Positions 1 to 7,151 of a stretch of DNA of 11,320 nt are shown here, piece by piece (the stretch's first letter is position 1; every line of letters begins with the position of its first letter). The DNA lies in contig JAIORR010000122.1 in assembly GCA_021108055.1 (NCBI GenBank), forward strand, positions 1 to 11,320. Reading direction: 5' to 3'. The translations under genes and the position numbers were made by a program. A model generated the notes under the pieces. The model ran no database searches. It saw nothing but the letters and a program-made list of their open reading frames with translations, and was not told where the DNA came from. Source of the stretch: Candidatus Cloacimonadota bacterium. GTDB lineage: Bacteria > Cloacimonadota > Cloacimonadia > Cloacimonadales > TCS61.

Positions 1-13
1 GAATGACAGTTAA

Positions 14-1051
14 TTATTCAAATATTGCGTTTACAAATTCTTGAATATCAAAATCCCGCAGGTCTTCGTTGGTTTCGCCCACCCCGATAAGTTTAACCGG
101 AATATTAAGTTGGTGTTTAATACCGATAACGATGCCGCCTTTGGCAGTGCCATCCAACTTGGTAAGAACCAGTCCGCTGAGGCTGGTTGCCTTATTAAAT
201 ATCTCCGCCTGGGCAATTGCATTCTGCCCGGTAGTAGCATCTACTACCAGCAACGTCTCGTGGGGAGCATCGGGAACTATTTTCTTGATTGTCCGTTTAA
301 GCTTGGACAGCTCATTCATCAGGTTGATCTTTGTATGCTGGCGTCCGGCAGTATCGATCATAACGACATCGATCTTTTTATTCACTGCTTTCATCATGCC
401 GTCATAAACAACCGAGGAAGGATCTGCACCTGGCTGCTGCTTCATAATTTCTGCTCCGGCACGCTCTGCCCAGATGGTGAGTTGTTCGCTGGCAGCAGCG
501 CGGAATGTATCGGCAGCAACCATCAGAACCGTTCTACCGCTATCGATGTATCTTTTTGCCAGCTTACCGATCGTCGTAGTTTTTCCCACTCCATTCACAC
601 CGGTAAATAGAATGACAAAAGGTTTTTTATCGGAAAATTTCAGGTGATCACTTTGCTCCGAATAGTCAGAAAGAAGCATATTTCTTATTATTTCTTCAAG
701 CAGTTTTATTATTTCATTCGTTTTTGATATTTGTTCTATTCTTATTTCTTCACGAAGTTTTTCTATAATATCCAAACTTGTTTTTATACCCACATCAGCT
801 TGAATAAGCAATTCTTCCAGTTCATCCATCAAGTCTTCATCTACTTTCCCACGCAGATTTATTATTTCCGCTAATTTCCCGATAAAACCGTTTTTTGTTT
901 TGGAAAGTTTTTCTCTCAGATTGGAAGAAGTTTTACTTTTTATCTTTTTTCTTTGTTTCTTTTTATATAAGAAATAGCCTGTTAACAAAATAGCAATTAT
1001 GATAATTGCAAGAATATAAATATATATTTCAAAATTCAAATTAATGTTCAT
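14..1051 (-). CDS. ftsY: Signal recognition particle receptor FtsY, membrane-anchored form
   Basis: GTPase receptor that docks SRP (Ffh-4.5S RNA)-bound ribosomes at the membrane for cotranslational insertion of membrane proteins. At 345 aa it carries a complete NG domain: N-domain helices about 45-130, G1 loop GVNGVGKTTT at 151-160, the SRP-family insertion motif DTFRAAASEQL at 181-191, DTAGR at 233-237, DATTGQNA at 271-278, TKLDGTAKGG at 297-306 and GVGE near 323-326. Instead of the long acidic A domain of E. coli FtsY it starts with a hydrophobic helix (about residues 9-29) followed by a Lys/Arg-rich stretch (30-40), so it is probably anchored in the membrane with the NG domain in the cytoplasm. 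The ATG start has only a weak ribosome binding site. It lies 71 bp downstream of rpsT on the same strand, with an intrinsic terminator in between. Family assignment is secure; the direct anchor is inferred from hydrophobicity. Confidence 0.97.
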   Translation of the reverse strand: MNINLNFEIYIYILAIIIIAILLTGYFLYKKKQRKKIKSKTSSNLREKLSKTKNGFIGKLAEIINLRGKVDEDLMDELEELLIQADVGIKTSLDIIEKLREEIRIEQISKTNEIIKLLEEIIRNMLLSDYSEQSDHLKFSDKKPFVILFTGVNGVGKTTTIGKLAKRYIDSGRTVLMVAADTFRAAASEQLTIWAERAGAEIMKQQPGADPSSVVYDGMMKAVNKKIDVVMIDTAGRQHTKINLMNELSKLKRTIKKIVPDAPHETLLVVDATTGQNAIAQAEIFNKATSLSGLVLTKLDGTAKGGIVIGIKHQLNIPVKLIGVGETNEDLRDFDIQEFVNAIFE

Positions 1052-1080
1052 ATTTAGCTTTGCTTATTTTTTTAATGAAA

Positions 1081-1104
1081 AAGGCAGACGAGAATGTCTG
1101 CCTT
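1081..1104 (-). terminator. Intrinsic terminator after rpsT
   Basis: Perfect 9-bp inverted repeat, AAGGCAGAC and GTCTGCCTT, with a 6-nt loop. Read on the minus strand, the distal arm CCTT runs into three more T, giving a five-T tract just after the stem (down to about 1078). On the plus strand no T tract follows, so it points to termination of minus-strand transcription coming from rpsT. It ends about 30 bp before the ftsY start codon, so it either separates ftsY from the upstream unit or lets a fraction read through. Confidence 0.75.
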
Positions 1105-1122
1105 CAACAAAATATGATCGAT

Positions 1123-1479
1123 CTATTTTTCTTCTTTTTCTATTTTTTCCACTTTTTTCGGCTCAGTTTTTTTCACCGTTTTTTTCACTGCCTTTTTTAC
1201 AGTTTTATTTTCTTTAACATCTTCGTTCTTTATCTTATTGAAATATGCAGCAAGACGTGCTTTTCTGCGGGAAGCAGTTCTTTTGTGAATGACGTGTTTC
1301 TTTGCGGCTTTATCGAGTTTTGAATAAACTTCTGTCAATAATGCTTCTTTTTCTTCCATCGAAATATCACTATGCATCTTCTTCGATAAAGATTTTATTG
1401 TCATTTTCACATAGTGATTTTGTGCATTTCTTCTTTTTTCCTGTCTCAGTCTCTTTACGCAAGATTTATGAGTAGGCAT
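1123..1479 (-). CDS. rpsT: 30S ribosomal protein S20 with a Lys/Glu-rich C-terminal extension
   Basis: Small-subunit primary binding protein that contacts 16S rRNA and helps early 30S assembly. The N-terminal 85 or so residues match S20: the start MPTHKS, the basic segment RLRQEKRRNAQN at 10-21, a helical middle, and the signature KAAKKHVIHKRTASRRKARLA at about 57-77, given here only as a position with its HKRTASRRKARLA core at 65-77. S20 is usually about 85-90 aa; this one is 118 aa because of a low-complexity tail from about residue 88, rich in Lys, Val, Thr and Glu with a repeated TVKKAVKKTVKK pattern at 93-104. The ATG start follows a strong GGGAGGA site five bases upstream. It lies 79 bp after the amidase gene and is followed by an intrinsic terminator. 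The assignment is clear; the tail is probably a disordered RNA-contacting extension (inference). Confidence 0.95.
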   Translation of the reverse strand: MPTHKSCVKRLRQEKRRNAQNHYVKMTIKSLSKKMHSDISMEEKEALLTEVYSKLDKAAKKHVIHKRTASRRKARLAAYFNKIKNEDVKENKTVKKAVKKTVKKTEPKKVEKIEKEEK

Positions 1480-1558
1480 TTAATCCTCCCTTCTTTTTAT
1501 AAATTTTTGTGACAAAAAAAGTTAGCGTTATTTCGTGTCAAACCTTTTCTCGATTTTA

Positions 1559-2671
1559 TTATTGCATTTTATCATATTTGAATTTGAAATCCCTGATCCC
1601 CTCGAACATCGATCTTACTAATTTATCCTGATATTTGGAATTGATCAGTTTTTTTTCTTCTTCTTTATTAGATAAGAAACCAAGCTCTACCAGAACTGCC
1701 GGCATGAACGCACCTCGAAGCACATAAAAATTAGCCTGCTTCACTCCTCTATTATAACTATTTGTGGAATTGACAAGTGCATTTTGTAATTTCATGCCCA
1801 GATCATAACTTTCTTCGAGATGTTCACTTTGTGCCATATCTGCAAGTATAAAAGCCAGGTCGTCATATTTTTTAACAGCTTCTTCGCCCCCTTCAAATTC
1901 ATATACAACTTTATTCTCGAGGGCTTCCACAGCTCTTGCATCATCTGTTTTTGCAGTGGAAAGATAATACACTTCGATGCCATCTATTTTCTTATTATAA
2001 TGTGCATTACAATGAATGGAGATAAAGAGATTTGCGTTATTACCGTTCGCAAATTGCGTCCTCTGCTGAAGAGATACAAATTCATCTTTGTCACGCGTTA
2101 ATAAAATCTTTACGCCAAGACTATCTGAAAGCATCTTCTCAAGTTTTCTGGTAATGATGAGAACAATATCTTTTTCAAAATTATCTTTTGAGAAGCTGAC
2201 AGCACCGGGATCTTTTCCACCGTGTCCGGGATCAAGGACGATTGTACGGATACTATTATCGATGGGAGTTGTGGCTACTATTTTATTATTTGTATAACTG
2301 ATCTTATCGGGAATAATGAGCGGTAATATCTCTTCCAGGAACTTAACGGGAATCAGGTATTTTTCATCCTTTTGAATTATTGGAAATGTGTAATTATATA
2401 ATTCGGAATGAAAAGATAAATATGAAGATTCCAATAAAAATATCAGTTGTTCATCATAGATATTAATATTCAGGCGTTGATCGAGCACACCTTCCACAAT
2501 CTGTGCTTTGAACGCTTTATTCAATTCATAAACATTAAAATATTCGATACCTTCCACAAACTCCGTTTTGATGATCTCGGAAGCTAATCTTGTTTTGTAT
2601 TCAACAGTTACGGATGCTTTTAGTTCAATCAGGAAAACAATAACAATAAGTACAAAAAAAACCTTTTTCAA
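1559..2671 (-). CDS. N-acetylmuramoyl-L-alanine amidase, Amidase_3 family, exported
   Basis: Zinc hydrolase that cuts the bond between N-acetylmuramic acid and L-alanine in peptidoglycan, acting outside the cytoplasmic membrane in wall remodelling or daughter-cell separation. The 370-aa protein begins with a signal peptide (MKKVFFVLIVIVFLIELKAS, 1-20). Residues about 21-135 form a beta-rich region resembling the copper amine oxidase N-terminal-like stalk domain often paired with amidases. The catalytic domain spans about 141-363: DPGHGG at 147-152 (zinc ligand H150), E166 in NFEKDIVL as second ligand, SIHCNAH at 218-224 (ligand H220), and VELGFLSN at 328-335 with the catalytic E329. Start is TTG, supported by an AGGAGG site just upstream and the lack of another in-frame start before the signal peptide. 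The gene begins 8 bp after the MFS stop, so the two are probably translated from one message. Function is secure; AmiA/B/C-type specificity cannot be told. Confidence 0.93.
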   Translation of the reverse strand: MKKVFFVLIVIVFLIELKASVTVEYKTRLASEIIKTEFVEGIEYFNVYELNKAFKAQIVEGVLDQRLNINIYDEQLIFLLESSYLSFHSELYNYTFPIIQKDEKYLIPVKFLEEILPLIIPDKISYTNNKIVATTPIDNSIRTIVLDPGHGGKDPGAVSFSKDNFEKDIVLIITRKLEKMLSDSLGVKILLTRDKDEFVSLQQRTQFANGNNANLFISIHCNAHYNKKIDGIEVYYLSTAKTDDARAVEALENKVVYEFEGGEEAVKKYDDLAFILADMAQSEHLEESYDLGMKLQNALVNSTNSYNRGVKQANFYVLRGAFMPAVLVELGFLSNKEEEKKLINSKYQDKLVRSMFEGIRDFKFKYDKMQ

Positions 2672-2676
2672 TATTC

Positions 2677-2682
2677 CTCCTA
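2677..2682 (-). promoter_or_regulatory. Shine-Dalgarno site that fixes the amidase TTG start
   Basis: Minus strand AGGAGG, overlapping the TAG stop codon of the upstream MFS gene and lying about five bases from the TTG start of the amidase. The overlap of stop and ribosome site is the usual layout for translational coupling. Confidence 0.75.
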
Positions 2683-4011
2683 ACTGAATGGAAATATTTT
2701 TCTTAAATATATCATGAATTTTCTTCCATGCAAATTCAATTTAAATTTTTTCTTATCCATTGCAAGATAAAGTTTGTAGCTGAGAGCCGAAGCGAGAAGC
2801 AACAACAAAATGGTTATAACAAAAAGTGTCCGTATCCCGAAAAGCTTCATCACGATCAATCCCAAAAAGGGTGCAAATATACCGCGAATACCGGTTAGTG
2901 TTACATGCACGCTCTGATACATCGAAACATCCTGGTCGCCTGCGAAATAGATGGAACTGATGTTCCAGGCAATGATCATACCGGACATACCGATCCCGAA
3001 TACAAGAAAAGCAAGATACACAAAATAATTTGCAAAAGGATGCCCGATAAAAAAACTTGAGATCAATAGAATCAACGGATATAAACTCACACAGCCAAAG
3101 GTTAAAGACGTAAAAAAAGCAGGATTTTTATTATCGAAAACTTTTCCTGCTATCGGAGCCAGTATCAATATTCCTACCTGGGATATTATTGCTTTTGCCA
3201 GAAATGTCTGCGAATAATCCATATTAAGGTAATCAATAAGATATTTGGGAATGGCAGGAAGGATCATCATAAATGCCATTCCATAAATGAAAAAATTTCT
3301 CTGGAAAACAGCATAATCTCTATTCTGTTTCAAAACCTCCAACATGCGTGCAATCGGTTTAATAAAAAGCTGTTTCAAATTAGTGAAAGCTTTTTCCCGG
3401 GAACTATCCTTCCGGACTTTTATCAACGCCATTATCAGTGCGCTGATACATCCCATAATTCCAACAAATGCAAAAATATACCGGAACCAGCTCTCGTTGA
3501 TATCGAGTATCCTTCCGGCAATATAACTGGCAAGGATCATTACCAGGGTTATCAGACTCGATGTGTAACCAAAGATTATTCCCCTGTTTTCCTGTTTGAT
3601 ATTTATCTGGTAGATAGAATTCTGGGCAGGACTCAAAAAAGAATTGAAGGAAAAAACAATTATAAGAATAATTAAATAATGGTAGAAACTGTTGATCCAT
3701 AACATAAAAAGAAGGCAAAGCCTCCCTGCAAAACCTGTTAGCACAAAAAAGCCGGATAACTTTCCGGAATGTTCTAATATCTTTCCCCACCAGATAGAAA
3801 AAAGATTGGAAATAGGCCATAACATCACCAGTAATGTTATCTGCCAATCTAAAGCATGGAGTGCTTTTTTTGCTATAATATCCTGTATCTGAAATGAACT
3901 GAATACAAACCCGTTAAAAAGTGATGCCAGCATCAACAGGAAGAAAGTTCGCTTCTCAACCTGATTCAATCTCATATATTTCAACCAATAATCTATTTTT
4001 TTATAAAGCAA
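2680..4011 (-). CDS. Major facilitator superfamily (MFS) transporter, substrate unknown
   Basis: Polytopic membrane protein of 443 aa with about 12 hydrophobic segments in two halves, the usual MFS size and layout. The loop after the second helix, GKILEHSGKL at 76-85, sits where MFS motif A (G-x-L-a-D-r-x-G-r) is expected but is degenerate. FNSFLSPAQNSIYQ at 122-135 and NRGIIFGY at 142-149 are typical of the first half; the second half begins near residue 232. The C terminus is a basic cytoplasmic tail. Substrate cannot be inferred. The reading frame opens with TTG at 4011; neither that codon nor the in-frame ATG at 3975 (residue 13) has a good ribosome site, and the ATG is an equally plausible start because the first helix begins only around residue 21. 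First gene of the minus-strand arm, divergent from rnfC, and apparently coupled to the amidase gene; a role in envelope metabolism is only a guess from that neighbour. Confidence 0.85.
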   Translation of the reverse strand: MLYKKIDYWLKYMRLNQVEKRTFFLLMLASLFNGFVFSSFQIQDIIAKKALHALDWQITLLVMLWPISNLFSIWWGKILEHSGKLSGFFVLTGFAGRLCLLFMLWINSFYHYLIILIIVFSFNSFLSPAQNSIYQINIKQENRGIIFGYTSSLITLVMILASYIAGRILDINESWFRYIFAFVGIMGCISALIMALIKVRKDSSREKAFTNLKQLFIKPIARMLEVLKQNRDYAVFQRNFFIYGMAFMMILPAIPKYLIDYLNMDYSQTFLAKAIISQVGILILAPIAGKVFDNKNPAFFTSLTFGCVSLYPLILLISSFFIGHPFANYFVYLAFLVFGIGMSGMIIAWNISSIYFAGDQDVSMYQSVHVTLTGIRGIFAPFLGLIVMKLFGIRTLFVITILLLLLASALSYKLYLAMDKKKFKLNLHGRKFMIYLRKIFPFS

Positions 4012-4048
4012 CTTCTTTAAGCACTTTCATTTTGTCTATTTATATCTT

Positions 4049-4074
4049 TTGATAAATTTGAGTTAATATATCAA
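4049..4074. promoter_or_regulatory. Imperfect palindrome in the divergent MFS/rnf promoter region (candidate operator)
   Basis: Two 10-base arms, TTGATAAATT and AATATATCAA, match as an inverted repeat at 9 of 10 positions around a 6-base centre (TGAGTT). It lies between the divergent MFS and rnfC genes, where a shared regulator could bind. The whole region is very AT-rich, so chance is a real alternative. The spacing is too wide for an FNR box. No clear -35/-10 pair was found beside it. Confidence 0.3.
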
Positions 4075-4155
4075 TAAAAAAATTCTTGATTTATAAATAA
4101 GCTTTTTAAATGTGGTTTCTAAAGAAAATGATATTTATTTAAAATTTGGAACAAA

Positions 4156-4161
4156 AGGAAG
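4156..4161 (+). promoter_or_regulatory. Shine-Dalgarno site that decides the rnfC start
   Basis: AGGAAG lies five bases before the ATG at 4167. An in-frame TTG exists at 4146, but it has no purine-rich site upstream, and the residues it would add do not belong to the conserved RnfC N terminus, so the ATG is preferred. Confidence 0.7.
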
Positions 4162-4166
4162 AAAAT

Positions 4167-5489
4167 ATGGGCATTAAATCTTTTCCTGGAGGGATTCACC
4201 CTCATGATTTCAAGCATTTTTCCAAAAATAAAGCTATTGAAAAAATACCTTTACCCAAAAAAGTAGTGATCCCCATTTCCCAACATATTGGTGCTCCTTC
4301 CAAACCCATTGTAAAAGTTGGGGATGAAGTCCTTACAGGTCAGTGTATAGCAGAACCCGGTGGTTTTGTTTCTATCCCGATGCATGCTTCTATTTCTGGT
4401 AAAATTACAAAGATAGATGAATTTAACCATCCTACTGGTATATTGGCAACAGGGATCGAAATAACCGGTGATGAACAAGATAAATGGATAGAATTGGAAA
4501 ACGATGAAAATTATTTTGACCTTTCTGCTGATGAAATGAAGAAACGGATCGCAGATGCCGGTATCTGTGGAATGGGTGGAGCTGGATTTCCAACTCATGT
4601 TAAACTCTCTCCCCCAGCAGATAAACCTATTGATACAATCATCTTGAACGGAGTTGAATGCGAACCATATCTCACTGCAGATTACAGGATCATGCTTGAA
4701 AGAGCTGATGATATTATCAGCGGTTTGAAAATTTTTATGAAGATCGTAGATGCAAAAACAGGCATTATCGGAATTGAAGCTAATAAGCCCGATGCAATAA
4801 AAATATTCCGGAAGCTGGTGAAAAAAGATAAAAATATTAAAGTTGTCGGTTTGAAACTCAAATATCCGCAGGGTGCAGAAAAACAGCTCATCTATGCAGC
4901 AACAAAAAGAAAAGTCCCGAATAAAGGCGGACTGCCAATGGAAGTTGGTGTGGTCGTACAAAACGTGGGTACGGCAATCGCTGTTTATGAAGCCGTACGA
5001 TATAAAAGACCTCTTATAGACAGGATAATTACTGTAAGCGGCAAGATCGTTAAAGAACCTAAAAACATCAAAGCCCGCATCGGAACTTTATCTTCGGATC
5101 TTTTAGATTTCTGTGGAGGAACTACAGAAGAAATAGGAAAAGTGATCTCCGGCGGACCGATGATGGGATTTGCTATTCCGTTCCTGGATACTCCGATGAC
5201 CAAAGGAAGTTCCGGTCTCCTGCTATTCAACAGAAAAGAAGCTCATAAAGATGATGAAAGCACCTGTCTGCGTTGTGCAAGATGCGTCGATATCTGCCCG
5301 ATGAACCTGGTTCCCAGCTTAATTGCAAACAGCGTTCGATATGACGACTATGATCTGGCAGAGAAATACGGCGTAATGGATTGCATGAAATGTGGAAGTT
5401 GTGCTTATGTCTGTCCTTCTCATATCAAACTTATTCAGTGGATAGATATAGGAAAAATAAAGATAAACGAAAAAAATGTAAAAAAATAA
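4167..5489 (+). CDS. rnfC: Rnf complex subunit C (NADH-side, iron-sulfur and flavin subunit)
   Basis: Peripheral cytoplasmic subunit of the Rnf ferredoxin:NAD+ oxidoreductase, the site where NAD(H) exchanges electrons with the complex. The 440-aa protein begins with GIKSFPGGIHP, the usual RnfC opening. Residues about 35-100 form the N-terminal sandwich-barrel region. The Gly-rich nucleotide/FMN-binding motif GICGMGGAGFPTHVKL is at 132-147, followed by NGVECEPYLTADYR at 161-174 and YPQGAEKQL at 233-241. Two 4Fe-4S motifs close the protein: C367-x2-C370-x2-C373-x3-C377-P and C406-x2-C409-x2-C412-x3-C416-P. Nothing essential is missing; some RnfC proteins carry a long Ala/Lys tail, which is absent here. 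First gene of rnfCDGEAB, 22 bp before rnfD. Start chosen at the ATG with a good ribosome site rather than the TTG seven codons upstream. Confidence 0.96.
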   Translation: MGIKSFPGGIHPHDFKHFSKNKAIEKIPLPKKVVIPISQHIGAPSKPIVKVGDEVLTGQCIAEPGGFVSIPMHASISGKITKIDEFNHPTGILATGIEITGDEQDKWIELENDENYFDLSADEMKKRIADAGICGMGGAGFPTHVKLSPPADKPIDTIILNGVECEPYLTADYRIMLERADDIISGLKIFMKIVDAKTGIIGIEANKPDAIKIFRKLVKKDKNIKVVGLKLKYPQGAEKQLIYAATKRKVPNKGGLPMEVGVVVQNVGTAIAVYEAVRYKRPLIDRIITVSGKIVKEPKNIKARIGTLSSDLLDFCGGTTEEIGKVISGGPMMGFAIPFLDTPMTKGSSGLLLFNRKEAHKDDESTCLRCARCVDICPMNLVPSLIANSVRYDDYDLAEKYGVMDCMKCGSCAYVCPSHIKLIQWIDIGKIKINEKNVKK

Positions 5490-5511
5490 TCTATAAAATT
5501 TTGGAGGATAT

Positions 5512-6579
5512 ATGATCGATATTTATGCCGTCTCGGCATCTCCGCATCTAAAACAGCGGATATCTGTCCCTTCTGTTATGTGGCAGGTTGCACTTGCACT
5601 TATGCCTGCACTTCTTGCTGGTATTTTCTTTTTTGGAATGCAGTCGCTATACCTTACGATCTATGCAGTTGCTGCCGCAGTTATCACAGAAGCAGCTATA
5701 CAGAAATTAAGAAAAGTACCGATCACAATAACAGATGGAAGTGCTGTTGTCACCGGCATCCTGATAGCTTTCAACATCAATACGTCTTCCCCATGGTGGC
5801 TGCCCGTTATCGGTTCTGTTTTTGCTATCGCAATAGGAAAACAGATATTTGGCGGACTTGGATATAATATTTTTAATCCTGCTTTACTGGGAAGAGCATT
5901 CCTGGTAGCTTCCTGGCCCACATTAATGACTTCCGGCTGGAAAGCAACATCTCCACTCAGTAATATTTTTGAAAGCTCTATAAATGGTTTGAAGAATCTT
6001 CCTTCAAATGTACCGGAAGTTATTACTTCTGCCACTCCGCTCGGTGTAGCAAAAGCTCTGCGAGATACAACCCAGATCGGCAGTGACATGGCAGAAACCG
6101 TTATGAACAGCCTTTCCAATTCCGACACGATCCAGAATCTTTTCTGGGGAAATGTTGGTGGAGTCATCGGGGAAGTCTCCGCAGCAGCACTTCTGATAGG
6201 AGCAGCTTATCTGGCATACAAGCACATCATAGAATGGCGTATTCCCATCAGTTATATCGGAACTGTTTTTATTCTTACTTATATATTTGGAGGAATAAAC
6301 GGTCTATTCTCAGCATCGATATTACTGCCTGTATTTCATATTTTTTCCGGTGGATTGATCCTGGGAGCTTTTTTCATGGCAACGGATATGGTCACTTCTC
6401 CGGTAACAAAAAGGGGAAGAATCATTTTTGGTATGGGTTGTGGAATTCTTACCGTGGTCATCCGCCTTGTTGGAGGATATCCGGAAGGTGTTTCTTACTC
6501 CATACTCCTGATGAACATTACTGTTCCGCTTATTGATAGATATACATTACCCAAAATATTTGGGGAGGTAAGAGCATGA
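5512..6579 (+). CDS. rnfD: Rnf complex subunit D (membrane flavoprotein)
   Basis: Integral membrane subunit of the NqrB/RnfD family, part of the electron path and a proposed site of ion translocation. The 355-aa protein is largely hydrophobic, with about 9-10 helices. Visible family landmarks are ITDGSAVVTG at 73-82, GGLGYNIFNPALLGRAFL at 114-131, and SATPLG at 173-178, where T175 is the expected threonine covalently linked to FMN by ApbE. MATDMVTSP near 289-297 is another conserved membrane-loop motif. The acceptor reads T-S-A-T rather than the more familiar S/T-G-A-T. A TGGAGG site precedes the ATG by about four bases, and the 3' end overlaps rnfG by 4 bp (ATGA). No ApbE gene is in the window, so the flavin transferase must be encoded elsewhere. 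Confidence 0.96.
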   Translation: MIDIYAVSASPHLKQRISVPSVMWQVALALMPALLAGIFFFGMQSLYLTIYAVAAAVITEAAIQKLRKVPITITDGSAVVTGILIAFNINTSSPWWLPVIGSVFAIAIGKQIFGGLGYNIFNPALLGRAFLVASWPTLMTSGWKATSPLSNIFESSINGLKNLPSNVPEVITSATPLGVAKALRDTTQIGSDMAETVMNSLSNSDTIQNLFWGNVGGVIGEVSAAALLIGAAYLAYKHIIEWRIPISYIGTVFILTYIFGGINGLFSASILLPVFHIFSGGLILGAFFMATDMVTSPVTKRGRIIFGMGCGILTVVIRLVGGYPEGVSYSILLMNITVPLIDRYTLPKIFGEVRA

Positions 6580-7151
6580 AATATTATCTTAAATTAGGAT
6601 TTGTCTTACTTATTATAACTATTATTGCCAGCGGAGTACTGGCATATATCAACAGCATCACAAAACCCATAATCGAAAAAAACCAGAGAAAGACAAAAGA
6701 AGAAGCTAGGCTCGAAGTTCTTCCTTCTGCTGTAACATTCGACAGCATTTCGTATTTCAATGATGAAGTAGTTTACACAGGAAAAAATGAAAAAGGTGAA
6801 ATCGTTGGTTATACTTTTGTTGCTTCTCTATATGGTTACAGTGGCGATGTAAAATCTATGATCGGAGTAACTCCGGAGCTTGCGGTGAACAAGATCAAGA
6901 TCATCGAGCAGAAAGAAACACCCGGTCTGGGAGCAAACTGCCAAAAACAGGAATTCCAGAAACAATTTGAGAACAAAATCAAATCTTCCATGATGGTCGA
7001 TAAAGACGGCGGAGAGATCATCAGTATCACTGGAGCTACGATTACAACCAGAACGATAGCAAATTCGATAAAAACCGGTCTGGCAATGCTGGAAGAAATT
7101 ACTTCCGAATTGGAAGAATTAACTTCTGATAAAGAGGAGAAAGTTAAATGA
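6576..7151 (+). CDS. rnfG: Rnf complex subunit G (FMN-carrying, extracytoplasmic)
   Basis: Single-pass membrane subunit with an FMN-binding domain outside the cytoplasmic membrane, passing electrons between the RnfA/E iron-sulfur centre and RnfD. The 191-aa protein has one N-terminal helix (about 7-26). The region VGYTFVASLYGYSGDVKSMIGV at about 77-98 (cited by position) and ETPGLGA at 114-120 are typical of the FMN_bind domain. TGATITT at 152-158 contains the ApbE flavinylation site, with T155 as the expected acceptor. The residue three before this motif is I149, where I expect Asp from memory of the ApbE consensus. The C terminus is Glu/Lys-rich. A GGGGAGG site inside the rnfD end serves the ATG, and 4-bp overlaps with both rnfD and rnfE indicate coupled translation. 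Confidence 0.95.
   Translation: MKYYLKLGFVLLIITIIASGVLAYINSITKPIIEKNQRKTKEEARLEVLPSAVTFDSISYFNDEVVYTGKNEKGEIVGYTFVASLYGYSGDVKSMIGVTPELAVNKIKIIEQKETPGLGANCQKQEFQKQFENKIKSSMMVDKDGGEIISITGATITTRTIANSIKTGLAMLEEITSELEELTSDKEEKVK

Noticed and set aside
41..610. Long plus-strand open frame opposite ftsY
   Set aside because: It is the complement of a clearly conserved GTPase gene and its translation shows no domain character.
1496..1541. Perfect TTGACA (minus strand, 1536-1541) as a -35 box for rpsT
   Set aside because: No acceptable -10 hexamer lies 16-18 bases downstream; the nearest TATAAA is about 34 bases away.
4001..4030. Nine-codon minus-strand frame overlapping the MFS TTG start
   Set aside because: No good ribosome site and too short to judge; probably chance in AT-rich sequence.
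4146..4166. TTG start giving RnfC seven extra residues
   Set aside because: No ribosome site before the TTG, whereas AGGAAG sits at the right distance before the ATG at 4167, where the conserved RnfC N terminus begins.
5661..6167. Minus-strand open frame opposite rnfD
   Set aside because: It is antisense to strongly conserved RnfD motifs; no ribosome site or recognisable protein.
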